DNA of 64,000 nucleotides, taken from JBMNMU01 sp050953505. Lineage in GTDB: Bacteria; Bacillota; Clostridia; Peptostreptococcales; Anaerovoracaceae. Shown piece by piece: positions 34,289 to 43,923 of this stretch. A model generated the notes under the pieces. That model was given only the letters and a program-made list of their open reading frames with translations. It was not told the origin of the DNA and searched no databases. Made by a program: the position numbers and the translations under genes. The stretch spans positions 1,302,001 to 1,366,000 of the forward strand of contig JBMNMU010000001.1 in NCBI GenBank assembly GCA_050953505.1, in the 5' to 3' direction. The first letter of the stretch is position 1. Each line of letters begins with the position of its first letter.

Positions 34289-37015
34289 ATGAAACAGCAA
34301 AAACCCGTTCCAGAAAACAAAAATGAAGTAATGGATAAGGAAGAAAAAATGATGAGTGAAAGAATGCAAATTAAAGAGGTGCTCCATAGTCTCGATGTGA
34401 CTCAAGAAGAGGGATTATCCTCAGAGGAAGCTAGTAAGAGATTAGAGAAATATGGGCCTAATGCCTTTGAGGAAAAAAAGTCAAAGACAAAAATACAGAT
34501 GTTTATTTCTCAGCTTAAAGATCCTATGATCTATATTCTTATGTTCGCAGTAATCATATCTGCCGTTTTAAGAGAGTTTGCAGATGCAATAATAATTATT
34601 GCTGTTATATTGCTAAACGCTACCATAGGCATGATCCAGGAAGCCAAAGCTGAAAAATCACTAGAAGCTCTAAAGAAGCTTTCCAGTCCAACTGCCCTTG
34701 TACGCAGAAATGGAAAAGCTATAGAAGTTCCTGCTGCAGATCTAGTTGTGGGGGATATCGTCATATTGGAAGCAGGCAGAGTTATTCCTGCAGACTTGCG
34801 CCTTCTATCCAGTGTAAACTTAAAGATTGAGGAGTCTGCCTTAACGGGAGAATCTGTTCCCGTTGAAAAGGATGCAAATTTTATAGCCGATGGTGATGTG
34901 ACCTTAGGTGATCGTCTAAATATGGCCTATCTTTCCACAAGTGTTGCCTATGGCAGAGGTGAAGGGGTCGTAGTCGAAACGGGGATGTCTACAGAAATCG
35001 GAAAAATTGCTAAAATGATTAGTGAGCATGTTGAACAAATGACGCCACTTCAGAAAAGACTAGGAGATTTAGGCAAAGTATTAGGAATTGTAGCTATTGT
35101 CCTTTGCGTGGCATTATTTGTTATTGCTTTAATACAAGATAGAGATATTATGGAAATGCTACTTACAGCCATTTCACTAGCTGTTGCTGCTATTCCCGAA
35201 GGCCTGCCAGCGGTGGTTACCATTGTACTAGCTTTAGGCGTACAGCGAATGGTAAGAGTAAATACTATTGTTAGAAAACTTCCTGCCGTTGAAACCTTAG
35301 GCTCTGTCAGTATTGTCTGTTCAGATAAAACAGGTACCTTGACTCAGAATAAAATGACCGTTACAAAAACTTATCTAAACCATATGCTAAAGGATGTTAC
35401 AGAGTTAAGTTACGATACAGATCAATTGCTAATAGATGGTTTTGTGCTTTGTACCGATGCATCTATTGATGAAGAAACACGTTTAGGAGATCCAACAGAA
35501 CTGGCCCTTCTAGATATGGGTGAGACCATTGGCATCAAAAAGAGTAGCTTGGAAAAGAATGCACCACGTATTAATGAGCTTGCCTTTGATTCCGGTAGAA
35601 AAATGATGACCACAGTTCATAAGGATTCCTCTGGAAAAATTATTGCTTATACAAAAGGGGCCATGGACCGTATCATTAATAATTGTACCGGTATTATAAT
35701 GAATGGTGAGATTAGGCCCATTACTAATGAGGATAAGGAAAAAATTCAAGCAGCTGCTAAGGAAATGGCCACTTATGCCCTACGTGTATTAGCATTAGCG
35801 ATAAAGTTTGATGATGATTCCGCTACTGAGGATAATTTGATCTTCACTGGTCTAGTTGGCATGATTGATCCCCCACGACCTGAGGCAAAGGATGCGGTAA
35901 CTGTCTTCAAGGGCGCATCGGTAACAACTGTTATGATAACCGGCGATCATATTGACACGGCTTTTGCAATAGCAAAAGAGCTTGGTATTGCAGAACATGA
36001 AGATCAATGTATTACTGGAGATAAACTAAATCAACTGTCTCAGGAAGAGTTAAATGCAATAGTGTCTAACCTTCGTGTGTTTGCAAGGGTTTCTCCAGAA
36101 AACAAGGTGATGATCGTCAATGCATTTAGATCTCACGGAAACATCGTTTCCATGACGGGAGACGGTGTTAATGATGCACCTTCCTTAAAATCAGCAGACA
36201 TCGGTGTAGCTATGGGTATTACCGGCACTGATGTGGCCAAGGGAGCTGCAGATATGGTCCTAACTGACGATAACTTTGCCACAATACAAAAGGCCATAGA
36301 AGAAGGTCGAAATATATATAATAACATTAAAAAGTCTGTGTTATTTCTCCTATCGTCAAACCTAGGTGAAGTCATTACCATGTTTATGGCTATCCTCGTG
36401 GGACTTCAATCCCCACTAAAGGCAATCCATATCTTATGGGTAAACCTCATTACAGACTCCCTGCCTGGACTAGCCCTAGGGGTTGATTCCGGCGACCCAG
36501 AGATTATGAAAGATACTCCTCGGGATCCGAAGGAAAGCCTTTTCGCAAGAGGAGGCTATGCGATTATCTTGTTCTTTGGGATTGTTATCGGAGCAATTAC
36601 GTTAATTGCATACATTTTCACCCCAGTTAGTATTTTAACCGCTTCAAACCAGGCCATAACATTGGAAAACATAAAGCTTGTACTATCTGACCCTACGATA
36701 CATGCACTGTCTCAAACCTATGCTTTTACAGTTTTAGCGATATCTCAGCTGTTTAATGCTATGGGCATGAGAAATCTGAATAAATCTATCTTTAAATTTA
36801 ATCACTTTGATAACAAACTGATGATTGTAGCCTTTGCAGTAGCCTTCATCCTTCAGATTGCAGTAACAGAAATTCCTCTGCTGACAGATGCTTTTGGTAC
36901 AATTGAGCTTAGCCTTAAGGAATGGCTTGCACTTACAGCCTTTTCTACCGCACCTCTATGGTTCCATGAAATCTTTGTTTTGGCTAAATTTATTAAGAAT
37001 AAGTCAAAAGCTTGA
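34289..37015 (+). CDS. Cation-translocating P-type ATPase (calcium/manganese type)
   Basis: A 908-aa P2-type ATPase: an N-terminal cation-ATPase domain, about ten transmembrane helices, the TGES motif, PEGLP in helix M4, the phosphorylation site SDKTGTLT, and the hinge TGDGVNDAPSLKSADIG. Helix-6 text NLITDSLPG fits Ca2+/Mn2+ or SERCA-like pumps. The ATG at 34289 has GGAGGG 7 bases upstream. A reading frame from 34124 is open but runs over the riboswitch and its terminator, so it is rejected. The riboswitch points to Mn2+ export, as for the similarly controlled streptococcal ATPase; Ca2+ transport is also possible. Confidence 0.93.
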   Translation: MKQQKPVPENKNEVMDKEEKMMSERMQIKEVLHSLDVTQEEGLSSEEASKRLEKYGPNAFEEKKSKTKIQMFISQLKDPMIYILMFAVIISAVLREFADAIIIIAVILLNATIGMIQEAKAEKSLEALKKLSSPTALVRRNGKAIEVPAADLVVGDIVILEAGRVIPADLRLLSSVNLKIEESALTGESVPVEKDANFIADGDVTLGDRLNMAYLSTSVAYGRGEGVVVETGMSTEIGKIAKMISEHVEQMTPLQKRLGDLGKVLGIVAIVLCVALFVIALIQDRDIMEMLLTAISLAVAAIPEGLPAVVTIVLALGVQRMVRVNTIVRKLPAVETLGSVSIVCSDKTGTLTQNKMTVTKTYLNHMLKDVTELSYDTDQLLIDGFVLCTDASIDEETRLGDPTELALLDMGETIGIKKSSLEKNAPRINELAFDSGRKMMTTVHKDSSGKIIAYTKGAMDRIINNCTGIIMNGEIRPITNEDKEKIQAAAKEMATYALRVLALAIKFDDDSATEDNLIFTGLVGMIDPPRPEAKDAVTVFKGASVTTVMITGDHIDTAFAIAKELGIAEHEDQCITGDKLNQLSQEELNAIVSNLRVFARVSPENKVMIVNAFRSHGNIVSMTGDGVNDAPSLKSADIGVAMGITGTDVAKGAADMVLTDDNFATIQKAIEEGRNIYNNIKKSVLFLLSSNLGEVITMFMAILVGLQSPLKAIHILWVNLITDSLPGLALGVDSGDPEIMKDTPRDPKESLFARGGYAIILFFGIVIGAITLIAYIFTPVSILTASNQAITLENIKLVLSDPTIHALSQTYAFTVLAISQLFNAMGMRNLNKSIFKFNHFDNKLMIVAFAVAFILQIAVTEIPLLTDAFGTIELSLKEWLALTAFSTAPLWFHEIFVLAKFIKNKSKA

Positions 37016-37065
37016 TTATGTTTTCAAACTAAAATTTCTATCAATCAGAGATTGATGAAACAATA

Positions 37066-37110
37066 AACGAGGGTTTACCACCTTTTAGTGGCAAACCCTC
37101 GTTTTTATGT
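37066..37110. terminator. Bidirectional terminator between the ATPase and dapA genes
   Basis: A 15-bp stem (37066-37080 with 37090-37104, one mismatch) with a 9-base loop and a T-run on the plus strand. The A-rich 5' flank gives a T-tail on the minus strand. Confidence 0.85.
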
Positions 37111-37141
37111 ATAATAGAAAACATCATTTCCAATTATACTG

Positions 37142-38017
37142 TTATATAATCCCTACTTTTTTCATTTCATTAACTAGTATAGCCTTTGTACCTTCTTCCA
37201 TTTCATACAATGGCAATCTATATTTACCCACATTCATGTTGGCCAAATTCATAGCTTCCTTAATTGGAATTGGGTTTGTTTCAATAAACAAAGCATTAAT
37301 GAAATCTAAATACTTTAGTTGAAGTTCTCTAGCTAGTGCTACATCACCGTTTATATAGGCCATGGCTAACCGATCCATCTCTTTTGGAATAATGTTCGCT
37401 GCCACTGAAATAACTCCCATGCCTCCCACGGACATTAACGGTACAATCATATCATCGTTTCCAGAGTACATAGCAAAATCGTCACTGGCAAGTCTACCAA
37501 TCTTAGTCACAAGAGAAATGTCGCCACTTGCTTCTTTAATTCCTACAATATTCTTGTGCTTGGATAATTCTTTTACTGCTTCATAAGTCAAGCTACATCC
37601 TGTACGCCCTGGTACATTATATAAAATAATAGGTATAGATACCGCATCTGCAATTTCAGTGAAATGATGGATCATTCCAGCCTTATTCGTTTTGTTATAA
37701 TAAGGTGTAATGACCAAAAGCCCGTCGGCACCCATTTTTTCATATTTTATACTTTGTTCCCTTGCTACAAGAGTATTATTAGAACCACTGCCTACAATAA
37801 TAGGTATTTTTTTATCGGCTGCTTCTATAGAAACCTCTACTATTTTGTCCTGCTCAGTAACTGTTAAAGCCGGGGTTTCTGCAGTTGTTCCTAAAACTAC
37901 TATGCCAGCCGTCCCTTCTTGGATATGCCACTTAATTAATTCTGCTACCTTATCGTAATTAACGCTTCCATCTTCATGAAAAGGCGTTATTAATGCTACC
38001 ATAGATCCCCTAATCAT
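37142..38017 (-). CDS. dapA: 4-hydroxy-tetrahydrodipicolinate synthase
   Basis: A 291-aa TIM-barrel Schiff-base aldolase that condenses pyruvate with aspartate semialdehyde in lysine and diaminopimelate synthesis. LGTTAETPAL near 44 has the catalytic-triad Thr pair, YNVPGRTG near 134 the Tyr, and GIKEASGD near 160 the Schiff-base Lys. It follows lysC by 88 bases and is probably read from the same lysine-riboswitch-controlled transcript. Confidence 0.96.
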   Translation of the reverse strand: MIRGSMVALITPFHEDGSVNYDKVAELIKWHIQEGTAGIVVLGTTAETPALTVTEQDKIVEVSIEAADKKIPIIVGSGSNNTLVAREQSIKYEKMGADGLLVITPYYNKTNKAGMIHHFTEIADAVSIPIILYNVPGRTGCSLTYEAVKELSKHKNIVGIKEASGDISLVTKIGRLASDDFAMYSGNDDMIVPLMSVGGMGVISVAANIIPKEMDRLAMAYINGDVALARELQLKYLDFINALFIETNPIPIKEAMNLANMNVGKYRLPLYEMEEGTKAILVNEMKKVGII

Positions 38018-38105
38018 TTTTTATTACCTCGTTTCTCTTTCATCTTGAAAGGCCATTTCTACTATTTAAGGCCTGTTACTATTCTTAATTAACCTTACAC
38101 TCATT

Positions 38106-39311
38106 TTAAAGCCCAAAAGCTTCACATAGCGCAATGACAGCTTTTATTTTTTGATCCTTGTGAACTGTAATGGAGATGGATATCTCTGATGTAGTTATCT
38201 GGTGATATGTGATTTCTTCCGCTGCCAAAACATTAAATACCTTACTGGCAACGCCTGTGGCAGTAGCCATCCCCACACCAACCAATGATATTATTGCTAA
38301 GTCAGACTGTTTCTCAATAGTGATTTCCTTAAGATCTTCATTTGATTTGATGGCTTCATCTAAGTTCTTGGATTGAGACTCTGTGCAGCTAAATGAAATC
38401 GTGCTCTTATTATCACCATAGTCGTGCTTTGAGATCATGTCTACATTAATATTGAGCTCAGCTAGAAGCTGGAACAGTTTAGCGATAGCTACACCGTTAT
38501 TTTCAATATTCTTCATGGAGTAAATGGCACAATCATCGGAAATGGTGATTCCTGTAACCGGTGTATCTTCAATAAAAATACTATCGTTCATAACATAAGT
38601 CCCCTTCCTTTTATCGGTTTCTAATGATTTTCCAATGTATAGCTTTACATTGTGTTTTTTTGCTAGCTCCACACTCCTAGTTTCCAGAATACTTGCCCCT
38701 GAACTGGATAACTCCATCATCTCATCATAAGTAATTCTGTCTAGTTTTCTTGCTTTAGGATAAATCTTTGGATCCGTGGTGTATATGGCATCAACATCTG
38801 TATATATTTCGCAATCCCAACCTAGCTGAGCTGCAATGGCTACGGCTGTAGTATCGGAGCCTCCCATGGTTACATTGGTTAAGTCACCATCCTCTCCAAT
38901 TCCTTGGAAACCCGCCATGACTACGACCTTTCCTTCTTTAAGATATCGCTCTGTCTGCTCTGTGTTGATTTCTTTTATTCTTGCCTTAGAATGAATATCT
39001 GTCGTAATGAAACCTGATTGGAAACCTGTTATAGAAATCGCAGGAACCCCTAATGCTTCCAATGCGATAGTCAATAAAGTAGCTGTTTTTTGTTCACTGG
39101 TTGCCAAAAGGGCATCCAATTCTCTCCGAGGGATATTATCGCTCAGCTGTTTAGCCAGGTCAATCAATTCATCCTTGCTTCCGCCCATAGCACTCGCCAC
39201 AACAACTAGACCATCCTCATCTTTTTTAAACGATGAAATATGCTTTGCGACAGCTTTTATTTTATCCATGCTATCTAGGCTGGTGCCTCCATACTTTTGC
39301 ACAACATTCAT
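38106..39311 (-). CDS. lysC: Aspartate kinase
   Basis: A 401-aa monofunctional aspartokinase, the first step of the aspartate pathway. KYGGTSL (6-12), GFQGI, the TVGGSDTTA-like MGGSDTTAVA segment and YTDVDAIYTTDP define the kinase domain. Two ACT domains occupy about 265-401. The ATG at 39311 has GGAGGAGG 6 bases upstream; a longer reading from 39371 lacks support. The upstream lysine riboswitch indicates that this isozyme is tuned to lysine. Confidence 0.95.
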   Translation of the reverse strand: MNVVQKYGGTSLDSMDKIKAVAKHISSFKKDEDGLVVVASAMGGSKDELIDLAKQLSDNIPRRELDALLATSEQKTATLLTIALEALGVPAISITGFQSGFITTDIHSKARIKEINTEQTERYLKEGKVVVMAGFQGIGEDGDLTNVTMGGSDTTAVAIAAQLGWDCEIYTDVDAIYTTDPKIYPKARKLDRITYDEMMELSSSGASILETRSVELAKKHNVKLYIGKSLETDKRKGTYVMNDSIFIEDTPVTGITISDDCAIYSMKNIENNGVAIAKLFQLLAELNINVDMISKHDYGDNKSTISFSCTESQSKNLDEAIKSNEDLKEITIEKQSDLAIISLVGVGMATATGVASKVFNVLAAEEITYHQITTSEISISITVHKDQKIKAVIALCEAFGL

Positions 39312-39407
39312 GCTTAACCTCCTCCTTTTCAATTGATTCACCTGCTGAAATAATTTCTGATTGTAATTCATAGTCTAACTACGCTGCTTTGACATTACTA
39401 AGGTCTA

Positions 39408-39447
39408 AATATAAAATAAAAAAGCCAGCAGGCCTACCCTACTGACT
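39408..39447 (-). terminator. Expression-platform terminator of the lysine riboswitch
   Basis: On the minus strand AAGTCAGTAGG pairs with CCTGCTGGCTT (two G-T pairs) around a short loop, followed by TTTTTATTTTATTT. It sits between the aptamer and lysC. Confidence 0.8.
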
Positions 39448-39501
39448 TTAAAAATACTAAAGTTATTACATAATAACTGTATAAGATTTTAAGGTCATAA
39501 A

Positions 39502-39662
39502 GGATAGCACATCTACTTGCGTAGACAGTCTTATGGTTATTCGCCATAAGCCCACCAATCTTTTATGCCTAAAAGAATGGTTCGGCGAAGGATACCTCCA
39601 ATATGACTCACTGCCCGCCGGCTAATCATATCTTCATTTACTTCGCGCCTCTATCAACAATT
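39502..39662 (-). ncRNA. Lysine riboswitch (L box)
   Basis: On the minus strand the conserved blocks occur in order: GATAGAGGCGCGAAG at the 5' end, AGTAA, a GGAGGTATCC block followed by TTCGCCGAA, TTGGTGGGCT, GACTGTC, and GTGCTATCC at the 3' end. GATAG and CTATC close P1. The layout is that of the class upstream of lysC in Firmicutes, where lysine binding favours the downstream terminator. A TATAAT (39673-39668) places the transcription start at the aptamer's 5' edge. Confidence 0.92.
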
Positions 39663-39761
39663 ATTAGATTATAGTGTACTATATACGCATCAAATTTGCA
39701 AGGTTAATAGCCAAAATGTTTTATTTATAATGCTTTCAATATATATTTGGTTGCTTTTACT

Positions 39762-39772
39762 TATGATATAAT
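39762..39772 (+). promoter_or_regulatory. Extended -10 promoter of the amidohydrolase gene
   Basis: TATGATATAAT, the TG-N-TATAAT form, 40 bases before the ATG. The -35 is not well conserved. Confidence 0.5.
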
Positions 39773-39812
39773 AGAAAACAAATCATAGATTTTGTCGCCA
39801 AAGGAGTCACAT

Positions 39813-40940
39813 ATGTTGAACCAATTAAAGAAATATAGAAGAGACCTTCATCAAATTCCTGAAATAGCAAATCAAGAATTTAAAACAAAAACATATATTT
39901 TAAAAGTATTAGAAAAGTATCAATGTGAAATAACAGAAATTGGAGATACTGCTATTTGTGCCTATTTCAAAGCGTCTGCTCAAGATAGCAAACAAACGCC
40001 TTGCAAAACCATCGCCTTACGCTGTGATATGGATGCTTTGCCCGTCCAGGAGACAAAGGACACCACTTATTGCTCCTGCCATTCAGGGTTTATGCATGCT
40101 TGCGGCCATGATGGCCATATGGCCATGCTTCTTGGAGCAGCTTCTAAATTACATGAAAACCTTTCCAGACTAACCTATAATGTCTTGTTGATTTTTCAAC
40201 CTGCAGAAGAGTCTGTGGGCGGAGCCGAAGCCATTTGCCAAAGCGGAGTTCTTTCAAAATATCAGGTTGCTGAAATATACGGTATCCACCTTTGGCCCTC
40301 TATTGAAAAGCATGGGATAGCTTCTAAGGAAAAAGAGCTCATGTCTCACGCCAATGAAGTGACTGTTAATATCTATGGGAAAGGCGCACATTGTGCAGAT
40401 CCTGATAAAGGGATTGATGCACTACTTATCGCTATCAACCTACTACAAGATTACTACACCATGGAGTCTAATGAACTTCCACAAAATGAGCCCCGCTTAC
40501 TTCGGTTTGGTAAATTAACCAGCGGAACTGCCCCCAATGTCATTGCAGATAAGGCTTTCCTGAAAGGAACCTTACGTTGCTTTAATGAGGAAACATTCAA
40601 TTTTATAACCAAAAGGATGAAAGAAATAGCTTCCACTTACGAAAAAGACTTTGACTGTAAAATAGAAATTAGCTTCACGAAAGGTTATCCCACTGTTTAC
40701 AATGACCCAGCTCTTTTTAGCAAAGTAAAATCAAAATTAAGAGATTTCAATTTTATTACCCTTGGCAAGCCTTCCATGCTATCTGAAGACTTTTCCTTCT
40801 ACCAACAGGAAGTACCAGGTGTGTATTTATTTCTGGGGACAGGCACAGATATCCCCCTCCATAATAGCAAGTTTGATTTTGACGAGGCCGTGCTTGAAAC
40901 GGGAGTAAATTTGTACCTACGATTACTAGACTTAGCGTAA
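39813..40940 (+). CDS. M20 family amidohydrolase
   Basis: A 375-aa metallopeptidase-fold amidohydrolase of the M20D group. RRDLHQIPE opens the protein, RCDMDALPVQE follows, then HACGHDGHMAM with metal ligands, and PAEES with the catalytic Glu. A dimerisation domain spans about 180-290. Relatives cleave N-acyl amino acids, hippurate, IAA conjugates or N-acetyl-diaminopimelate. The neighbouring lysC-dapA makes the last worth testing, but there is no direct sign. The ATG at 39813 has AAAGGAG 6 bases upstream; a TTG at 39792 is an alternative. Confidence 0.9.
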   Translation: MLNQLKKYRRDLHQIPEIANQEFKTKTYILKVLEKYQCEITEIGDTAICAYFKASAQDSKQTPCKTIALRCDMDALPVQETKDTTYCSCHSGFMHACGHDGHMAMLLGAASKLHENLSRLTYNVLLIFQPAEESVGGAEAICQSGVLSKYQVAEIYGIHLWPSIEKHGIASKEKELMSHANEVTVNIYGKGAHCADPDKGIDALLIAINLLQDYYTMESNELPQNEPRLLRFGKLTSGTAPNVIADKAFLKGTLRCFNEETFNFITKRMKEIASTYEKDFDCKIEISFTKGYPTVYNDPALFSKVKSKLRDFNFITLGKPSMLSEDFSFYQQEVPGVYLFLGTGTDIPLHNSKFDFDEAVLETGVNLYLRLLDLA

Positions 40941-41027
40941 AAACCGGCCAAGGACCGAGAGATGATTGGCTGTGGCCACAGCCAATCATCTCTCGGTCCT
41001 TGGCCGGTTTCGGTCTTGGGCCGGTTT
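40941..41027. repeat. Palindromic repeat element, copy 1 (70-bp perfect palindrome plus partial duplication)
   Basis: 40941-40975 and 40976-41010 are exact reverse complements with no spacer, centred on GTGGCCAC. The palindrome starts at the base after the amidohydrolase stop codon. 41010-41027 repeats 40993-41010 with 16 of 18 matches, a tandem duplication of the outer arm with period 17. The core is shared with copy 2 at 57987-58048. In RNA it would make a long hairpin between convergent genes and may also terminate transcription. Confidence 0.95.
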
Positions 41028-41030
41028 TAA

Positions 41031-42215
41031 TTACCTATTAAGAATTTCAATAGCTCTTTCGAGCTGAACATCCTTATCATCGCTAGTGAGAGCTTCCACT
41101 ACCTCGTCAGGCTCAATGCCTACATCATGTATGATATGACCATTGGGTGAAAAATATTGCATGACAGTAATTTTTATCGCATCCCCATTTGGCAGCTCCT
41201 CCAGACTTTGGATAACTCCCTTACCATAGGATGTGGTTCCTATGACCTTACCAGCCTGATGATCTTTAATGGCTGCTGTCAATATCTCAGAGGAGCTGGC
41301 TGTTCCCCCATTAATTAGCACCACAAACGGAAGCTTGGTGGCACCATTTTTAGATTTATAAGTCAGCTGGTTTCCTTCACGATCTTCGGTATAGGTTACT
41401 ATTCCTTCATTTAGAAGCTGGTCAGCAATTTCCACGCTAACGTCAACAAGACCTCCTCCATTATCTCGAAGATCTAGTACAAAGCCATCCACTCCGCTTA
41501 ATTCTAAGTCTCTCAGGTGCTGTTTAAAATCTTCTGCTGTTTTTTCTTCAAAGGAGCTGATTCTAATGTAGCCTATATTGTCCTTAAGAATTTCAGATTT
41601 CACAGTTTGCATGATGATGTTTGCTCGTGTAATGGTAAATTCTAAGGTTTCGCCATTTCTTAGAACAGTGATGTCTACTGTTGTCCCTGGTTTTCCTCGC
41701 ATTTCTGCTACAGCAGCATCGATTGTAGAAGCATCATATCCTTTGCCGGCTACCTGGATGATTTTATCTCCTGATCTGACTCCTGCCTTCTGGGCAGGTG
41801 TATCGTCTATAGGCGCTACCACATTGATGTACCCCGTCTCATCAGGAGCAATGGTCACACCAATTCCCTGGTATTCTCCGGTAGTGGATATCATAATTTC
41901 CTTATATTCCTGTTCCGTCAGGTATTGAGAGTAAGGATCACCCAGCCCATAGAAAAGGCCTTTATACATCCCTACTTCCAAATCTGATTTTTCGATGGGT
42001 TTGTAGTAATATTTTTCTATATAACCTTCTAATTCAGATAGTTTTTTATACTTTTCTTTGGTTTGTTTATAGTCTTCATATTCTGACTTGGTTATGGCCA
42101 TATATCCCCCGGAAGCAACCCCTACAAAATAAATGGCACCACCGGCTACAAGGCCTCCAACAATGATGGAAACAATTATAATAAATATTAAGTTTCTTTT
42201 TTTAATCATAAACAT
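41031..42215 (-). CDS. ctpA: Carboxyl-terminal processing protease CtpA (S41)
   Basis: A 394-aa membrane-anchored serine protease. It has one N-terminal transmembrane segment (about 8-30), a PDZ domain (about 105-185), and an S41 catalytic domain with the Ser in ASSSEIL and the Lys in SYGKGVIQS. These proteases trim extracytoplasmic proteins, often cell-wall hydrolases. GGAGG is 9 bases before the ATG. It lies downstream of recJ, the M23 peptidase gene and ftsX-ftsE on the same strand, which suggests a shared envelope-remodelling operon. Confidence 0.94.
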   Translation of the reverse strand: MFMIKKRNLIFIIIVSIIVGGLVAGGAIYFVGVASGGYMAITKSEYEDYKQTKEKYKKLSELEGYIEKYYYKPIEKSDLEVGMYKGLFYGLGDPYSQYLTEQEYKEIMISTTGEYQGIGVTIAPDETGYINVVAPIDDTPAQKAGVRSGDKIIQVAGKGYDASTIDAAVAEMRGKPGTTVDITVLRNGETLEFTITRANIIMQTVKSEILKDNIGYIRISSFEEKTAEDFKQHLRDLELSGVDGFVLDLRDNGGGLVDVSVEIADQLLNEGIVTYTEDREGNQLTYKSKNGATKLPFVVLINGGTASSSEILTAAIKDHQAGKVIGTTSYGKGVIQSLEELPNGDAIKITVMQYFSPNGHIIHDVGIEPDEVVEALTSDDKDVQLERAIEILNR

Positions 42216-42240
42216 AAGCGATTTCCTCCACCACTGTATT

Positions 42241-43923
42241 TTAGCATGTGATATCCCTTAAGACAAATTGTATTTTAGAATTTCCATTCCAGCTATTAAT
42301 ATCAATATGCCCAATTAAGTTTAGCGGCTTTCCCTGATCAATCAAATCTTTATACTCCTTTGCCTTTTGAAATAAAATACACGAAAAGGACTTTCCTTCT
42401 TTGCCCACACCAGTAAATCTAACGTGCTGCCCATTATCTCCCATATAGCAAATGTTAGAAGGAGTAACGGAATTTATTGAAAATATAGGTTTCTCATTTT
42501 TATGCCCAAAAGGACCCAATTTTTCGATATCCAGTGCCAGCTGTATCTCCAGTTCTTTATCATTTAGCGTCCCTTCTGTTTGAATTCTGGGATTTAATAA
42601 ATCCGGATTAGCATCGTAAAGGTTTTTCAAATCTCCATTCAGGCTTTTTCTCATTTCATCTAAATGATCCGCCTTCATAAGAAAACCACAAGCTCCAGAA
42701 TGTCCTCCGAATTTAATAAATAGATCCTCATACTTTTTTAACATCTCGTATAGATTAACACCCTCAATGCTTCTCCCAGTCCCCTTTAATAATTCATCCT
42801 CTCCAGAATAGGTGACTAAAATAGCTGGTCTACCATAGGCATCTTTTATCTTTCCCGCTACGATACCTGCTATTCCTTCATGAGCATCTTTTCCATGTAT
42901 TATCAGAAATAGATCCTCTGAATGAAATTCATCCACTATTTCCAGGCATCTTTTATAGGTTAAATCTTGAATTCTTTTTCTCTCTTTGTTGTTATCTATA
43001 AGAGTCGTTACCATTTTATCCACATAAGATTTATCATTGGATGTTAGGAGCTTTACGCCAACCTTGGCATCCAGCATTCGCCCCGCTGCATTCAAATGGG
43101 GTACTATAATATATGCAATGTCTTCCGATTTTATTTTACTGGTTTGCAAACCTACCTTCTCTATAAGGGCATTTAATCCAATCCTTTTATTTCTGTTAAT
43201 CCTTTTAAGCCCGTATTTTGTCATAGTCCTGTTTTCGCCTAATAAAGGAACAATATCCCCAATGGTAGCCAAGGCAACAAGATCAAGGACATCAGAAAGA
43301 ATACTTTTGGGCAACTCACATTTCCTCTGAAGGGCTTGTGCAAGCTTAAAAGCCACACCACATCCAGATAAGTGTTTGAAGGGGTAAGGACAGTCCTGCT
43401 GCTTTGGATTAATCAATAGACAATTTGCAGGCTTGTCGTTTATATTATGATGATCTGTAACGATAACCTCCAGGCCCATGCCCTTTGCGTATTCCACTTC
43501 ATGATAAGACACGCTTCCACAGTCAACAGTTACGATAAGATGAACTCCCTCCGCCTTAATACTATCTATTGCTTCCATGTTCAACCCATAACCTTCATCA
43601 AAACGACATGGTATGTAATAGGTTAGTTGATCCGTTAAATGAGATAACACTTGGTAAAGGAGACTGATAGATGTAACACCGTCTACATCATAATCTCCAT
43701 AAATACAAATTTTCTTTTTTTCCTTTATTGCAGACAATAGTAAATCCACTCCCGCTTCCATATTTTTAAGCAGGAATGGATCATAGGTAAGGCTAGGTTT
43801 ATCAGACAAGAATTCAAGAATATCTTCTTCTGCTGATATGCCTCTATTTATTAAAATTTCTTTTATTAGGGGGTGAATTTTATTCATATTATAACCAATT
43901 TCTAGGATTTTGATATTGTCCAT
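42241..43923 (-). CDS. recJ: Single-stranded-DNA-specific exonuclease RecJ
   Basis: A 560-aa (or 548-aa) DHH-family 5'-3' exonuclease for recombination and mismatch repair. Motifs YGDYDVDGVTS, VDCGS and VTDHHN carry the metal ligands. A DHHA1 domain with FGGHSGACGF (about 380) and an OB-like C-terminus follow. Two starts are possible. The ATG at 43923 overlaps the M23 gene by 35 bases. The ATG at 43887 lies just after that gene's stop and gives MNKIHPLIKE. Neither has a strong binding site. Confidence 0.92.
   Translation of the reverse strand: MDNIKILEIGYNMNKIHPLIKEILINRGISAEEDILEFLSDKPSLTYDPFLLKNMEAGVDLLLSAIKEKKKICIYGDYDVDGVTSISLLYQVLSHLTDQLTYYIPCRFDEGYGLNMEAIDSIKAEGVHLIVTVDCGSVSYHEVEYAKGMGLEVIVTDHHNINDKPANCLLINPKQQDCPYPFKHLSGCGVAFKLAQALQRKCELPKSILSDVLDLVALATIGDIVPLLGENRTMTKYGLKRINRNKRIGLNALIEKVGLQTSKIKSEDIAYIIVPHLNAAGRMLDAKVGVKLLTSNDKSYVDKMVTTLIDNNKERKRIQDLTYKRCLEIVDEFHSEDLFLIIHGKDAHEGIAGIVAGKIKDAYGRPAILVTYSGEDELLKGTGRSIEGVNLYEMLKKYEDLFIKFGGHSGACGFLMKADHLDEMRKSLNGDLKNLYDANPDLLNPRIQTEGTLNDKELEIQLALDIEKLGPFGHKNEKPIFSINSVTPSNICYMGDNGQHVRFTGVGKEGKSFSCILFQKAKEYKDLIDQGKPLNLIGHIDINSWNGNSKIQFVLRDITC

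Noticed and set aside
40941..41027. Ordinary rho-independent terminator
   Set aside because: It could terminate transcription, but the stem is far longer than needed and its twin lies between divergent promoters, so a simple terminator does not explain the pair.
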